Source: Rhodococcus sp. 14-2483-1-2 (GTDB taxonomy: Bacteria > Actinomycetota > Actinomycetes > Mycobacteriales > Mycobacteriaceae). From it: a stretch of 64,000 nucleotides of DNA. This document shows positions 17,437 through 26,825 of the stretch, one piece after another; the stretch's first letter is position 1, and every line of letters starts with the position of its first letter. Location: assembly GCF_002259405.1 (NCBI RefSeq), contig NZ_NPFW01000020.1, forward strand, positions 124,001 to 188,000, read 5' to 3'. The notes below the pieces were generated by a model. That model was not told where the DNA came from. It saw nothing but the letters and a program-made list of their open reading frames with translations, and made no database searches. The translations under genes were made by a program, and so were the position numbers.

Positions 17437-19250
17437 GCCGCGCTCCGGGCGCGCAGCTCGGCCGTCGCGTCCTCGTCAACCGTCCACGAATCGGTGTTCA
17501 CGACCACACCGTAGTCGCGTCGAGCATCGTCCTCGGTGAGGTACTCGTCCCAGACGTCGCTGAGCACCTGGAACGGATCACGCTCGAACGGGTTTCCGAA
17601 GCCACCGCCCGAGGGCAGTTTGATCTCGAGCGTCTCACCGGAACGAATCGTCTCCTGAGTGACCTTGGAGTACAACACTTCCTCGCGATCGGTCCCGGCG
17701 TTCCTGGTGAACGAGCCGGACACACCGTTGTGTCCACCGAGCGCTCCGGCCGGCGGATCCGACCGGTTGTCGGCCTCGGAACCGAGGAACGTATCGGTCT
17801 CCATCAACCACTTGCGCACACTGCCGATACCGCCGCGCCACTTGCCCGGTGCGGGAGCCTCGTCGCGCAGCTCGTAGCGCAACGCGCGCATGGCGTGATT
17901 GAGCTCGAGCTCCTCGATCGGGTTGTTGCGCGTGTTGGCCATCAGGGCGTCGACAGCGTCCATGCCGTCCTTGCCGTTGCGGCCGCCGTAGGAGCCCTCG
18001 TTGATTTCGATGTAGACCCAATAGGATTCGCCGTCCGGCGCGATGCCGGAATAGGCGATGGCACACAGAGCGGCGGACGAACCGGCGATCGCGTGATCCG
18101 GAAGCACCGGGGCAAGAGCGAGATTGATCGAGTCGAACACCCGGTTCACCTGTGAGAACCTCGCGAAGCACGACGCGGGGAAGTCCGGGTTGAAGATCGT
18201 GCCCTCGGGGGCATAGGCCTTGACGGGCCGGAAGCACCCGTCGTTCTGCGGAACGAATTCCTCGGTGAGGTCCTCGTCGAGCAGAATCGTACGAATGGCC
18301 GAGACGGCCACAGGTAGAACCGAACCCTCGAACGGGACGTTGAACGCGGTGGGCACCTGGCTGTTCGAGCCAGTGAGGTCGATGAGAATGTCCTCGCCCT
18401 CGACCTGCACCCGCACGGCCACCTTGAGCGGTTCGTCGCGATTCTTGCCGTCGTCGTCGAGATACCCGATGGGTGCGGTGTAGCTGCCGTCCGGAATCTC
18501 TCGAATCTTCCTGCGCAGCATGGACTCGGAGTAGTCCATCCAGCGTTCACCCGCACTCATCACGGTATCGAGGCCGTACTTCTCGAGCAGCTCGGTGAAT
18601 CGTTTTTCGCCGATCCGCGAGCAGGCGATCAATGCTTCGAGGTCGCCGCGGTTCTGCTCGGGCGTGCGGACGTTGTCGAGGATGTGCTGAATCAGGTAGT
18701 CGTTGCGGACCCCGGCCTCGTAGATCTTCATCGAGTCCATCAGCTTGCCCTCGGCCCACACATCGACGACGTCCATGCACAGGCCCGGGAAGTTGCCGCC
18801 GACATCGGACACGTGACCGGTACACCCGGCGAAGCCGATGTGCTCGCCCTGCCAGAAGATCGGAATGATCACGCCGTAATCGGGTGAATGCGCCGCTCCG
18901 TGGTACGGATGGTTGTGCAGCACCACATCTCCGGGCTTATACGTTCCGGCGAGGCGACGGTTGACGCCCTTGATGTAGGCGGGAATCGAACCACAGTGCA
19001 TCGGAGTCGAGTCCGATTCGCACAGTTCACGTCCGTTGATGTCGAAGATGCCCGCGCCGAGGTCCTCGGACTCTCGAATGAGCGAGGAGTACGCCATCCG
19101 GTAGAGCACCTGGGCCATCTCCTTGGCCATCGACTGCAGTGCTCCGCCGATGACGCGCAGCGTGATGGGGTCGACCTCGACGTCGTTCCAGGTTCGAGTG
19201 GATTCGCCCGCCAGTGACACTCCGGTGGTGGGCATCAGCGCCTTGCTCAT
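17433..19250 (-). CDS. hyuB: Hydantoinase/oxoprolinase B-type subunit
   Basis: 605 residues from ATG 19250. It is a full-length Hydantoinase_B protein: DPITLRVIGGALQSMAKEM near the start, then SEDLGAGIFD, LHNHPYHGAAHSPDY and the C-terminal GGGFGNPFERDP glycine-rich segment. With HyuA it forms ATP-dependent amide- or lactam-opening enzymes (N-methylhydantoinase, 5-oxoprolinase, caprolactamase) or, with a third subunit, ketone carboxylases. No gamma subunit is present, favouring a hydrolase. Its start overlaps the hyuA stop (ATGA) and its stop overlaps the proposed amidase start. Longer reading upstream of 19250 is a shadow of hyuA. Confidence 0.92.
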   Translation of the reverse strand: MSKALMPTTGVSLAGESTRTWNDVEVDPITLRVIGGALQSMAKEMAQVLYRMAYSSLIRESEDLGAGIFDINGRELCESDSTPMHCGSIPAYIKGVNRRLAGTYKPGDVVLHNHPYHGAAHSPDYGVIIPIFWQGEHIGFAGCTGHVSDVGGNFPGLCMDVVDVWAEGKLMDSMKIYEAGVRNDYLIQHILDNVRTPEQNRGDLEALIACSRIGEKRFTELLEKYGLDTVMSAGERWMDYSESMLRRKIREIPDGSYTAPIGYLDDDGKNRDEPLKVAVRVQVEGEDILIDLTGSNSQVPTAFNVPFEGSVLPVAVSAIRTILLDEDLTEEFVPQNDGCFRPVKAYAPEGTIFNPDFPASCFARFSQVNRVFDSINLALAPVLPDHAIAGSSAALCAIAYSGIAPDGESYWVYIEINEGSYGGRNGKDGMDAVDALMANTRNNPIEELELNHAMRALRYELRDEAPAPGKWRGGIGSVRKWLMETDTFLGSEADNRSDPPAGALGGHNGVSGSFTRNAGTDREEVLYSKVTQETIRSGETLEIKLPSGGGFGNPFERDPFQVLSDVWDEYLTEDDARRDYGVVVNTDSWTVDEDATAELRARSAA

Positions 19251-21328
19251 GCGGGGTTCCTCTCTATGATGATGTGGCCGACGGCGTCGACGGTGGCGTG
19301 CTGGTTCATGCCGATGATCGTGGTGGAATCGAACTGCTCGACGATCGCAGGACCGTCGATCTCGTTGTTCGCCAACAACAACGACCGTTCGTAGACCGGG
19401 GTGTCGACCCACTGCGGCGCGGACGTCTCGTCCTGCCAGAACAGCGCCTGCGTGGTCGTCTTGATCGCGGCCGAGGAGTCGGCGGTGCCCACGGCGATGT
19501 CGGCAATCTGTACGTGGGGTACCGCACCCACACCGGTGACACGGACGTTGATCAGCTGTACCGGCTTGTCGTCGAATCGCTGTGAGTAGGTACGTCCGTG
19601 CACGTCGTGGAATGCCTCGGCGACGGTCTTGACCCACACGTCGTCGATGTCGCCGTCCGGCGCGGCGACACGCAATTCGTAGCCTTGGCCGACATATCGG
19701 CAGTCGACGCTGCGTTCGAGCGAAATGTTTTCCGCCGCAACGCCGTCCTTCTCGAGCTGCGCGACGGCGAGGGCCGACAGACGCTCGATCTGCTCCTGCA
19801 GGAGTTCGATGTTCGGGTCGGCCGACGACGTCCACACCGTCGTCGGCTCCTCGTAGCGGATGTCGGTTGTCAGCAGGCCGACGGCAGAGGTGATGCCGGG
19901 GTGACCGGGCACGATCACACGCGGAATGCCGAGCTGGTCGGCGATCTGCCAGGCGAACAGCGGGCCGGCACCACCTTCGGCGATCAGTGAGAAGTCGCGC
20001 GGGTCATAGCCTTTGCGCACCGAGTGCAGGCTGATCGCCTCGGTCATGGAATGGGCGAGGACCTTGAAGATGCCCATCGCGGCGTCGTCGAGCGGGGTGT
20101 CGAGCTTGTCGGCGATATGCGTCTGAATCGCCTCGCGTGCCAGCTCGGGCTTGACCTCCATGGTTCCGGACAAGAAGCTCTTCTCGCGTAGCCATCCCAT
20201 CATCACCATGGCGTCGGTGGAGGTCGGTTCGGTGCCGCCGTGTCCGTAACAGGCCGGACCGGGAACTGCACCCGCGCTGCGAGGACCGACGCGGAACATG
20301 CCACCGTCGTCGACCACGGCAATGGATCCGCCTCCGGCGCCGATGGTGTCGACCTCGGCCATCGGCACCATCGCGTGGTAATCACCGATCCGGGTGTCGA
20401 GCAGATGCTTCATGCGCAACGCGCCATCCGGTGCCACGCCGACGTCCGCCGAGGTACCGCCGACATCGAGCGTGATGACGCTGGGATATCCGGACGCCTT
20501 ACCGATGGCGCAGCCACCCAGCAGGCCGGCGACCACACCGCTGGTCAGGAGTGAGACCGGGATTTCGCTGGCGCTGCGCGAGGTGACGAGCCCGCCGGCC
20601 GAGGTCATGAGGTGCACGTCCTCGCCGACCTGCGCTGCCTTGGCCTTACCGGCGAGATTCTCGATGTACTTCGAGGTCTTCGGTCCAATGAAGGCGTTGA
20701 GCGCTGCGGTCGAAAAGCGTTCGTACTCCCGGTATTGCGGTGCTACCTCGCTGGAGAGTGAGATGAAGACGTCGGGGAACTCCTCCTCGATGATGACTCT
20801 GACGCGCTGCTCGTGAGTCGGATTGCGGTACGCGTGCAGGAATGCGACGGCGATGGCCTGCACGCCTCGCTCGCGCAGCAGTCGAACCTGTTCGCGCACA
20901 GCATCTTCATCGAGTGGGGTGAGAATCTTTCCAGCGGCATCGATGCGTTCGGGGACCACACGACGGTTGCGTCGTGGCACCAGTTGCCACTTCTGCCACG
21001 GAAGATCCTGGTAATTCGAGTAATTGAGTGGACGCTTCTTGCGCGCGATGTGCAGCAGGTCGCGGAAACCCTCCGTCGTGATCATGCCGACGTCGCAGCC
21101 GTTGTGCTCGAGCACGATGTTGGTGGCCACGGTGGTGCCGTGGAAGAACATGTCGATCTCGGACGGGTCGATCCCGGCGCGTTCGGCGAGAACGGTGATG
21201 CCGTCCATTGTGCCGATCGAGGGGTCGTGGTTGGTGGACGGGGTCTTGTGCACGACGACCGTGCCGTCGTCGTCCCACAGGACGAGGTCGGTGAACGTCC
21301 CGCCGACGTCGACTCCAATGCGTTTCAT
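19247..21328 (-). CDS. hyuA: Hydantoinase/oxoprolinase A-type subunit (ATP-binding)
   Basis: 693 residues from ATG 21328. The actin-like ATP-binding motifs of the family are present: DVGGTFTDLVLW (6-17), FHGTTVATN near 80, and LDVGGTSADVGV in the second half, then GAGGGSIA and GPACYGHGG. It provides the ATP-dependent step that activates the amide or lactam carbonyl for HyuB. It is the first gene of hyuA-hyuB-amidase. An imperfect copy of the regional operator lies 120 bases upstream (21448-21468) and the divergently read regulator gene lies beyond it. The real substrate is not known. Confidence 0.92.
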   Translation of the reverse strand: MKRIGVDVGGTFTDLVLWDDDGTVVVHKTPSTNHDPSIGTMDGITVLAERAGIDPSEIDMFFHGTTVATNIVLEHNGCDVGMITTEGFRDLLHIARKKRPLNYSNYQDLPWQKWQLVPRRNRRVVPERIDAAGKILTPLDEDAVREQVRLLRERGVQAIAVAFLHAYRNPTHEQRVRVIIEEEFPDVFISLSSEVAPQYREYERFSTAALNAFIGPKTSKYIENLAGKAKAAQVGEDVHLMTSAGGLVTSRSASEIPVSLLTSGVVAGLLGGCAIGKASGYPSVITLDVGGTSADVGVAPDGALRMKHLLDTRIGDYHAMVPMAEVDTIGAGGGSIAVVDDGGMFRVGPRSAGAVPGPACYGHGGTEPTSTDAMVMMGWLREKSFLSGTMEVKPELAREAIQTHIADKLDTPLDDAAMGIFKVLAHSMTEAISLHSVRKGYDPRDFSLIAEGGAGPLFAWQIADQLGIPRVIVPGHPGITSAVGLLTTDIRYEEPTTVWTSSADPNIELLQEQIERLSALAVAQLEKDGVAAENISLERSVDCRYVGQGYELRVAAPDGDIDDVWVKTVAEAFHDVHGRTYSQRFDDKPVQLINVRVTGVGAVPHVQIADIAVGTADSSAAIKTTTQALFWQDETSAPQWVDTPVYERSLLLANNEIDGPAIVEQFDSTTIIGMNQHATVDAVGHIIIERNPA

Positions 21329-21447
21329 GCTGCGTCCGTTCTGTCGGTGCCCGAGTGGAGCGGGAAGGCGTGCTCCGCCTGTCCTACGAAGTCGTTGGGT
21401 CACCGCTGAGGTGACATGAGTCATAGTGCTGATGATCGAACGGAAAA

Positions 21448-21473
21448 GCAATACCTCTGATGTATTGCGTCTA
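21448..21473. promoter_or_regulatory. Diverged FadR-type operator between hyuA and the GntR regulator
   Basis: Arms GCAATACCT and ATGTATTGC around a CTG centre match the spacing of the two perfect sites at 9132 and 22431, with one mismatch between arms. On the minus strand TAGACG (21473-21468) sits where TTGACG does in the other two promoters. It is placed to control hyuA and possibly the regulator itself. Confidence 0.55.
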
Positions 21474-21626
21474 CTTTGTCCAAATATCCAGTCTTGTCCA
21501 TGTCGGTGTCGGAGTTTTCCTACGAAAGAGCGGATGTATCGAGGGTTGCGATCCCTGCATCTCCGAGCATCGGCCAGGCTAAGCTCGAGCCGACTAGTAC
21601 CCGTCGTCGACAACCAGGGGGCAGAA

Positions 21627-22361
21627 GTGGCTCAATCGGCTTCGCTTAAGGCCACCGCCAAGAGTGTCCCCGCGTATGCGGTCCTCGCCGGCCATCTGCG
21701 CAGCCGCATTCTGTCCGGTGAGCTGCAGCCAGGGGAGCGGCTCCCCGGAGAGGCCGAGCTCACCGCCGAGTTCGGCGTCGGACGTAGCACCATTCGTGAA
21801 GCTCTTCGCTCCCTGGCCAGTCAGAATCTGATCGAGACGACCAGGGGGGTGACCGGGGGAAGCTTCGTCGCCGTCCCCAGCGTGGGGCACATCAGCGAGC
21901 ACCTAGAAACCGGTGTCGCTCTGATGGCGGCCGCGGAGACCGTCACCGTCGACCAGCTCATGGAAGTCCGCAACCTGATGGAGGTGCCGGCCGCCGGTAT
22001 CGCTGCATTCCGCCGCACCGACGAGCATCTCGGGCAGCTCAATGCGTCGATCTTCGACCCCAATGAAGTGCAGGGACCCGAGACGTTCGCCAAGAACCAG
22101 GAATTCCACCTCGTTCTGCTCCGCGCGGCCCACAACCCGTTGCTCGAGCTCATCACCGCTCCCGTCTTCCGCGTCTTGTCCGGCCGATTCGGTCGCGACC
22201 ACGCACCCGAGGGCTTCTGGCAATGCGTCGACAGCGATCACCGAGGTCTGCGCGACGTGGTGGCGGCCGGTGATTCGATGGCCGCGATGGACTTGATGCG
22301 TAAGCATCTCGACCACCTCGGCGACTCGTACCGACAGATGGATCGACTGCGCAACCCGTAA
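21627..22361 (+). CDS. FadR-type GntR transcriptional regulator
   Basis: 244 residues from GTG 21627, chosen because GGGGGCAG lies just upstream and the winged helix begins 14 residues in; the open frame reaches back to 21426 without family similarity. The DNA-binding part has AYAVLAGHLRSRI, PGERLPGEAELTAEFGVGRSTIREALRSL (HTH, about 37-63) and the wing ETTRGVTGGSF. The C-terminal FCD domain (about 105-235) carries His residues typical of its metal/ligand site. It is the likely reader of the TAAACAT-N3-ATGTTTA sites at 9132 and 22431, as FadR/VanR-type regulators bind short palindromes of this build. The ligand is probably a pathway acid or CoA ester. Confidence 0.88.
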   Translation: MAQSASLKATAKSVPAYAVLAGHLRSRILSGELQPGERLPGEAELTAEFGVGRSTIREALRSLASQNLIETTRGVTGGSFVAVPSVGHISEHLETGVALMAAAETVTVDQLMEVRNLMEVPAAGIAAFRRTDEHLGQLNASIFDPNEVQGPETFAKNQEFHLVLLRAAHNPLLELITAPVFRVLSGRFGRDHAPEGFWQCVDSDHRGLRDVVAAGDSMAAMDLMRKHLDHLGDSYRQMDRLRNP

Positions 22362-22423
22362 ACATCTGCTCTTTACCGAGTCGATCTACCCGAAGTTCGC
22401 CTATTGCTGGTTTCCTCGAACCC

Positions 22424-22453
22424 TTGACGCCATAAACATCTGATGTTTATGGT
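22424..22453 (+). promoter_or_regulatory. Promoter with FadR-type operator before the CoA-catabolism operon
   Basis: TTGACG at 22424-22429 is followed after one base by a perfect inverted repeat with arms CATAAACAT and ATGTTTATG and a CTG centre (22431-22451). A -10-like TATGGT overlaps its right end. The module is almost base-for-base the same as the one driving the ABC importer at 9159-9132. Confidence 0.78.
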
Positions 22454-22492
22454 CTAGGTAAGGCACTCGCCAAACCGACACGAGGAGACACG

Positions 22493-23041
22493 GTGGCAAT
22501 CCATCCGGCCGTTCTGGGGCGCTTCTTCGACGACTACGCCGTGGGGGACGTCTACCAACATCCCTTCGGGCGGACGATCTCGGAGACCGACAACACGTGG
22601 ATCACGCTGCTGTCGCTTAACACCAACCAGAACCACTTCAATGCGCACCTGGCGTCGCAGAACCCAATCACCGATGGGAAGGTCATCGTCAACTCCGGCT
22701 TCACAGTCTCTGTGGTACTTGGGCTTTCGGTGATCGACATGAGTCAGAACGCGATCTCGAACCTCGCCTTCACCGACATCAAGATGTCGCACCCGGTCTA
22801 CGCAGGCGACACGCTCTACGCCGAAAGCATCTGCACCGGACTGCGTAAGTCCGAATCACGCCCCTACGCCGGCATCGTCTCGATGATCACCCGCGGCCTC
22901 AATCAGGATGGCGTCGAGGTCATTTCGTGGAAGCGCTCGGTCATGGTCGCCACCCGCGACAGTGGCATCGGGCAGAACTACTTTCCCGAAGCGCAGAACG
23001 GCCCGCTCGAACTTCCCCAGATTAAGGATTCCGACGCATGA
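22493..23041 (+). CDS. MaoC-like hot-dog dehydratase/hydratase
   Basis: 182 residues from GTG 22493 with GAGGAGACAC upstream. It has the MaoC hot-dog layout: FFDDYAVGDVYQHPFGRTISETDN at the start (split here: GRTISETDN is the active-site strand), then NQNHFNAHLA, supplying the Asn/His-type hydratase dyad, and YAGDTLYAES. Close relatives hydrate enoyl-CoA esters such as mesaconyl-, itaconyl- or methylfumaryl-CoA. It is the first gene of a five-gene plus-strand operon; with the CoA transferase and CitE-like lyase it fits a route that activates, hydrates and splits a branched C4-C5 acid. Confidence 0.85.
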   Translation: MAIHPAVLGRFFDDYAVGDVYQHPFGRTISETDNTWITLLSLNTNQNHFNAHLASQNPITDGKVIVNSGFTVSVVLGLSVIDMSQNAISNLAFTDIKMSHPVYAGDTLYAESICTGLRKSESRPYAGIVSMITRGLNQDGVEVISWKRSVMVATRDSGIGQNYFPEAQNGPLELPQIKDSDA

Positions 23042-24255
23042 GGCCACTCGAAGACGTCCGCATCATCTCGCTCGAGCAGTACGGCGCGGGCCCGTTCGGC
23101 AGCCTGCATCTGGCCGATCTCGGCGCTGATGTCATCAAGATCGAGGACCCCAGCGTGGGCGGTGACGTCGGACGCTACGTCCCGCCCTACAACGAGGGCG
23201 AGGACTCGCTGTTCTTCGAGAGCTTCAACCGCAACAAACGGTCTCTCTCCCTTGATCTTTCGACCCCGAGCGGCCGAGCGGTCTTCGAGGACCTCGTCCG
23301 TACCAGCGACGCCGTCTACTCCAACCTCCGCGGTGACGTGCCCGAGAAGATCGGCATCACCTACGACCAGCTCAAGCACCTCAATCCCGCGATCGTGTGC
23401 TGCAGTCTCACCGGCTTCGGTATGACCGGCCCGCGCGCGAAAGAGCCTGGCTACGACTACATTCTGCAGGGTCTCGCCGGCTGGATGAGCGTCACCGGTG
23501 ACCCGGACGGCCCGCCCACGAAATCCGGTCTCTCGCTGGTCGACTACTCCGGTGGATTCGTCGCCGCCATTTCGCTGCTCTCGGGATTGCACGCGGCCCG
23601 GCGCGACGGCATCGGCGGTGACTGCGACGTCTCGCTGTACGACACGGCGATGTCTCTGCTCACGTATCCCGCGACGTGGCATCTCAACGCCGGCTTCGAA
23701 CCGATCCGCACCAAGAACTCTGCTCACCCGTCTCTGGTTCCGTTCCAGGCCTTCGAGGCAACGGATGGCTGGCTGATCGTCGGCTGTGCGAAGGAGAAGT
23801 TCTGGGACCGGCTCGTCGTCGCCATCGACCGCCCGGACCTCGGTGCCGATCCACGGTTCGGCAACTTCTCGCTGCGTGGCAAGCACCAGGATGTGCTGCT
23901 GCCGATTCTGGAGGAGGTGTTCGCCACCAACACCGTTCAGCACTGGCTCTCGAAGCTCGGCCCGGCCGGGGTGCCGACCGGGCCGATCAACGACGTCGAG
24001 CACGCCCTGACCGAACCCCACACGCTCGCACGCAATCTTGTGGTCGAGACCGAGCATCCGGTGTACAACACGGTGCGCCAGGTTGCCTCACCTGTGAACT
24101 TCGGTTCCGAGGCCAAGCAGTACCGCCGCGCGCCGCGGCGCAACGAGCACTTCGACGACATCGTGCGCGACCAACTGGGCTACGACGACGAACGCGTCGC
24201 AAAACTGAAGGCGGAGGGAGCCTTCGGTACGGCGAAGGACGAGGTGCGGGCGTGA
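23038..24255 (+). CDS. Family III CoA transferase (CaiB/BaiF)
   Basis: 405 residues. The start overlaps the previous stop (ATGA). The N-terminal EQYGAGPFGSLHLADLGADVIKIEDP and the LVDYSGG segment are typical; Asp169 aligns with the catalytic Asp169 of formyl-CoA transferase, which forms the aspartyl-CoA thioester. It would transfer CoA from a donor such as succinyl-CoA to the pathway acid. Relatives next to MaoC and CitE genes act on itaconate, mesaconate or citramalate; the actual acid here is not determined. Confidence 0.9.
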   Translation: MRPLEDVRIISLEQYGAGPFGSLHLADLGADVIKIEDPSVGGDVGRYVPPYNEGEDSLFFESFNRNKRSLSLDLSTPSGRAVFEDLVRTSDAVYSNLRGDVPEKIGITYDQLKHLNPAIVCCSLTGFGMTGPRAKEPGYDYILQGLAGWMSVTGDPDGPPTKSGLSLVDYSGGFVAAISLLSGLHAARRDGIGGDCDVSLYDTAMSLLTYPATWHLNAGFEPIRTKNSAHPSLVPFQAFEATDGWLIVGCAKEKFWDRLVVAIDRPDLGADPRFGNFSLRGKHQDVLLPILEEVFATNTVQHWLSKLGPAGVPTGPINDVEHALTEPHTLARNLVVETEHPVYNTVRQVASPVNFGSEAKQYRRAPRRNEHFDDIVRDQLGYDDERVAKLKAEGAFGTAKDEVRA

Positions 24256-25622
24256 CCTCGACGATCTTGGCGGAGTGGGCATCGGGTGTCACCGTCGCCG
24301 ATCTGTCCGAGGACGTCCGGCACGCGGCCGCGCGTCACCTACTCGATGGCGTCGGCAATACCGTTGCGGCCCAAAGACTCGGCTACGGCCGACCGGGCTG
24401 GACAGTGGCCGACGCTCTCGGCGGGCCACCAGAGGCGCGGCCTCTCACCGGCACCCGGGGCTTGTCCGCTCCGGCGGCTGCCTTCGCAACCGGGGTGATG
24501 CTGCACTCTCTGGACTTCGACGACACGCACGCGGGAGCATTGGTTCACGCGACGGCGGTATCTCTTCCCGCGGCATTCGCCGTCGGGCAGCAAGTGTCGG
24601 CCTCGGGTGCGGATGTGTTGACCGCCGCAGCCCTCGGTCTCGAAACCGCGTGTCGCCTCGGTGAAGTCAGTCCGCACGGGTTTCACGCACGGGGTGTCCA
24701 CGCGACCGCAGCGGTGGGACCGTTGACGGCCGCGCTCGTCGCCGGACACCTCTCGAAGTTCGACTCCGAAACACTGGTCAACGCCCTGGGCATCGCCGGG
24801 TCGTCCAGCTCGGGACTGCTCGAGTTTCTCGATACCGACGCCGACACCAAGGCACTGCATCCGGGATCGGCCAGTATGAACGGTGTTCTGGCCGCTCGGC
24901 TCGCGGCAGCCGGTGCGACCGGCCCGTCGTCGGTCCTCGAAGGTCGACGCGGAATCTACGCTGCGTTGACCGACCGGCCGACGAACTTCGCCGCACTGAC
25001 CGAGAAACTCGGCACGCGGTGGGAAGCCACCCGAATCGGCATCAAGCCGTACCCCAGTTGCCAGCTGATGCACGTCACGCTCGACGCGGTGACGAGGGCG
25101 CTCGGGGACAGTGCCGTTCACGCAGGCGACGTGGCCGACATCGAGGTGTTCGTTCACCCCGATTCGAGTCCGTTCGTCTGCGGACCGAACACCGGGGTCG
25201 CCTCACCGCGCAGCACCTACGACGGCAAGTTCGACCTGCCGTGGAGTGTGGCCGCGCTGCTGCACGACGGCGCGATCACCGTCTCGACCTATACCGACGG
25301 ATCCATCGCGCGTGAGGATGTTCTGGCCACCGCCCGGAAGGTGCGGGTGACGAACCTCCCGTCCGAGGTTCCCGCGGCCGCCGCGTCGGGCAGGGCGGTT
25401 CTCACCCTCACCGACGGTCGAGTGCTCGACGCCTCCGTCGGCGGCAGTCAGGGATCCGCTGGATTCCCGCTGAGCGACGACCGTCTGCTGGAGAAGTTCC
25501 TCGCCAACTGCGGCAACGACTCTCGTGCCGCCGAACTCTCCGACCGCGTTCTCGGATTGGTCGACGAAACCGACTTGACCGCCATCCTCGATCTCGCCGC
25601 TGCCATCGCGCCGGCACCTTGA
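24252..25622 (+). CDS. MmgE/PrpD family protein
   Basis: 456 residues from GTG 24252, overlapping the transferase stop (GTGA). Family features include the N-terminal helical part (RHAAARHLLDGVGNTVAA), HSLDFDDTHAGALVHATA, the GFHARGVHATAAVGP block and the C-terminal KPYPSCQLMHVTLDAV. The family contains 2-methylcitrate dehydratase, cis-aconitate decarboxylase and iminodisuccinate epimerase, so the reaction cannot be named from the family alone. In this operon a dehydration or decarboxylation step that makes the unsaturated acid for CoA activation is plausible. Confidence 0.88.
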   Translation: MTSTILAEWASGVTVADLSEDVRHAAARHLLDGVGNTVAAQRLGYGRPGWTVADALGGPPEARPLTGTRGLSAPAAAFATGVMLHSLDFDDTHAGALVHATAVSLPAAFAVGQQVSASGADVLTAAALGLETACRLGEVSPHGFHARGVHATAAVGPLTAALVAGHLSKFDSETLVNALGIAGSSSSGLLEFLDTDADTKALHPGSASMNGVLAARLAAAGATGPSSVLEGRRGIYAALTDRPTNFAALTEKLGTRWEATRIGIKPYPSCQLMHVTLDAVTRALGDSAVHAGDVADIEVFVHPDSSPFVCGPNTGVASPRSTYDGKFDLPWSVAALLHDGAITVSTYTDGSIAREDVLATARKVRVTNLPSEVPAAAASGRAVLTLTDGRVLDASVGGSQGSAGFPLSDDRLLEKFLANCGNDSRAAELSDRVLGLVDETDLTAILDLAAAIAPAP

Positions 25623-25661
25623 CATTTCGATCGACGACACCCCAATCGACAGGACATCATC

Positions 25662-26825
25662 ATGGACTTCACGTACGACGAACAGCAGTCGGCATTCCGT
25701 AAAGCGTTGCGCACCTTCGTCGACAAGGAGATCATCCCGGTCGCGAACGAGTGGGAGAAGACGGGGCGGTACCCCACCGAGATCGTCGAACACATGAAGG
25801 CCATGGGACTGTTCGGGATCACGACGCCGGAGGAGTACGGCGGTCTCGACCTCGACAAGGTCTCGTTCACCCTCGTCTACGAGGAGCTCGCCCGGGGATG
25901 GATGGGCGTCGCCGGCATTCTCGGTAGCCACAACCTCTCGTGCTGGATGATCGGTAAGCACGGCACCGAGGAGCAGAAGAAGACGCTGCTGCCCAAGCTC
26001 GCGTCCGGCGAATGGCGTACGGGAGTCGGCCTGACCGAGCCCGGTGCCGGCACCGACCTGCAAGGCATCAAGACCACTGCCAAGCGCGACGGTGACCACT
26101 ACGTCGTCAACGGTGCGAAGACATGGATCACCAATGCCCGCCACGCGAATGTGCTTCCGGTACTGGTCAAGACCGACACCACCACGACGCCCGCGCACAA
26201 GGGAATGTCGCTGCTGCTGATCGACACCACGACCGACGGGTTCGAGGTGCAGCGCGACATGGGCAAGCTCGGCTACAAGGGCACCGAGTCGTGTGAGATC
26301 ACGTTCACCGATGTGCGCGTTCCCGTCGATGCACTGCTCGGCGGCGTCGAGGGGCGTGGTCTGCAGCAGGCGCTGTCGGGTCTCGAGATCGGTCGCCTCA
26401 ACATCGCCGGACGCAGCGTCGGCATCGCGCAGGCCGCGTACGACGCCGCCCTCGAATACGCGAAGCAGCGCACCGCATTCGGTCAGCCCATCGCCGAGTT
26501 CCAGGCCATTCAGCTCAAGATCGCCGACATCGCGACCCAGCTGCAGGCTGCACGCCTGATGACGTACTGGGCTGCATCACAGGCAGATTCGGGTAAGCGC
26601 GTGGATATGGAGGCCGGCATGGCGAAGTACTTCGCCTCCGAAGCTGCCATCACCGCCAGCCTCGAAGCCATGCGCATCCACGGTGGCTACGGCTACTCCA
26701 CCGAGTTCGTCGTCGAGCGTCTCTACCGCGATGCGCCTCTCATGGCCATCGGCGAGGGCACCAACGACATCATGCGCACCGTCATCGCGAAGTCCCTCGT
26801 CGCGGGCACGGGAGTCATCGGATGA
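25662..26825 (+). CDS. Acyl-CoA dehydrogenase
   Basis: 387 residues, the usual length. It has the FAD/substrate motifs GVGLTEPGAGTDLQG and WITNARHANVLPV and the C-terminal signature with the catalytic Glu in AIGEGTNDIMR. It oxidises an acyl-CoA at the alpha-beta bond, passing electrons to electron-transfer flavoprotein. The start ATG 25662 has AGGACATC upstream. Fourth gene of the operon, coupled to the CitE-like gene. The substrate is probably a short branched or dicarboxylic acyl-CoA. Confidence 0.92.
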   Translation: MDFTYDEQQSAFRKALRTFVDKEIIPVANEWEKTGRYPTEIVEHMKAMGLFGITTPEEYGGLDLDKVSFTLVYEELARGWMGVAGILGSHNLSCWMIGKHGTEEQKKTLLPKLASGEWRTGVGLTEPGAGTDLQGIKTTAKRDGDHYVVNGAKTWITNARHANVLPVLVKTDTTTTPAHKGMSLLLIDTTTDGFEVQRDMGKLGYKGTESCEITFTDVRVPVDALLGGVEGRGLQQALSGLEIGRLNIAGRSVGIAQAAYDAALEYAKQRTAFGQPIAEFQAIQLKIADIATQLQAARLMTYWAASQADSGKRVDMEAGMAKYFASEAAITASLEAMRIHGGYGYSTEFVVERLYRDAPLMAIGEGTNDIMRTVIAKSLVAGTGVIG

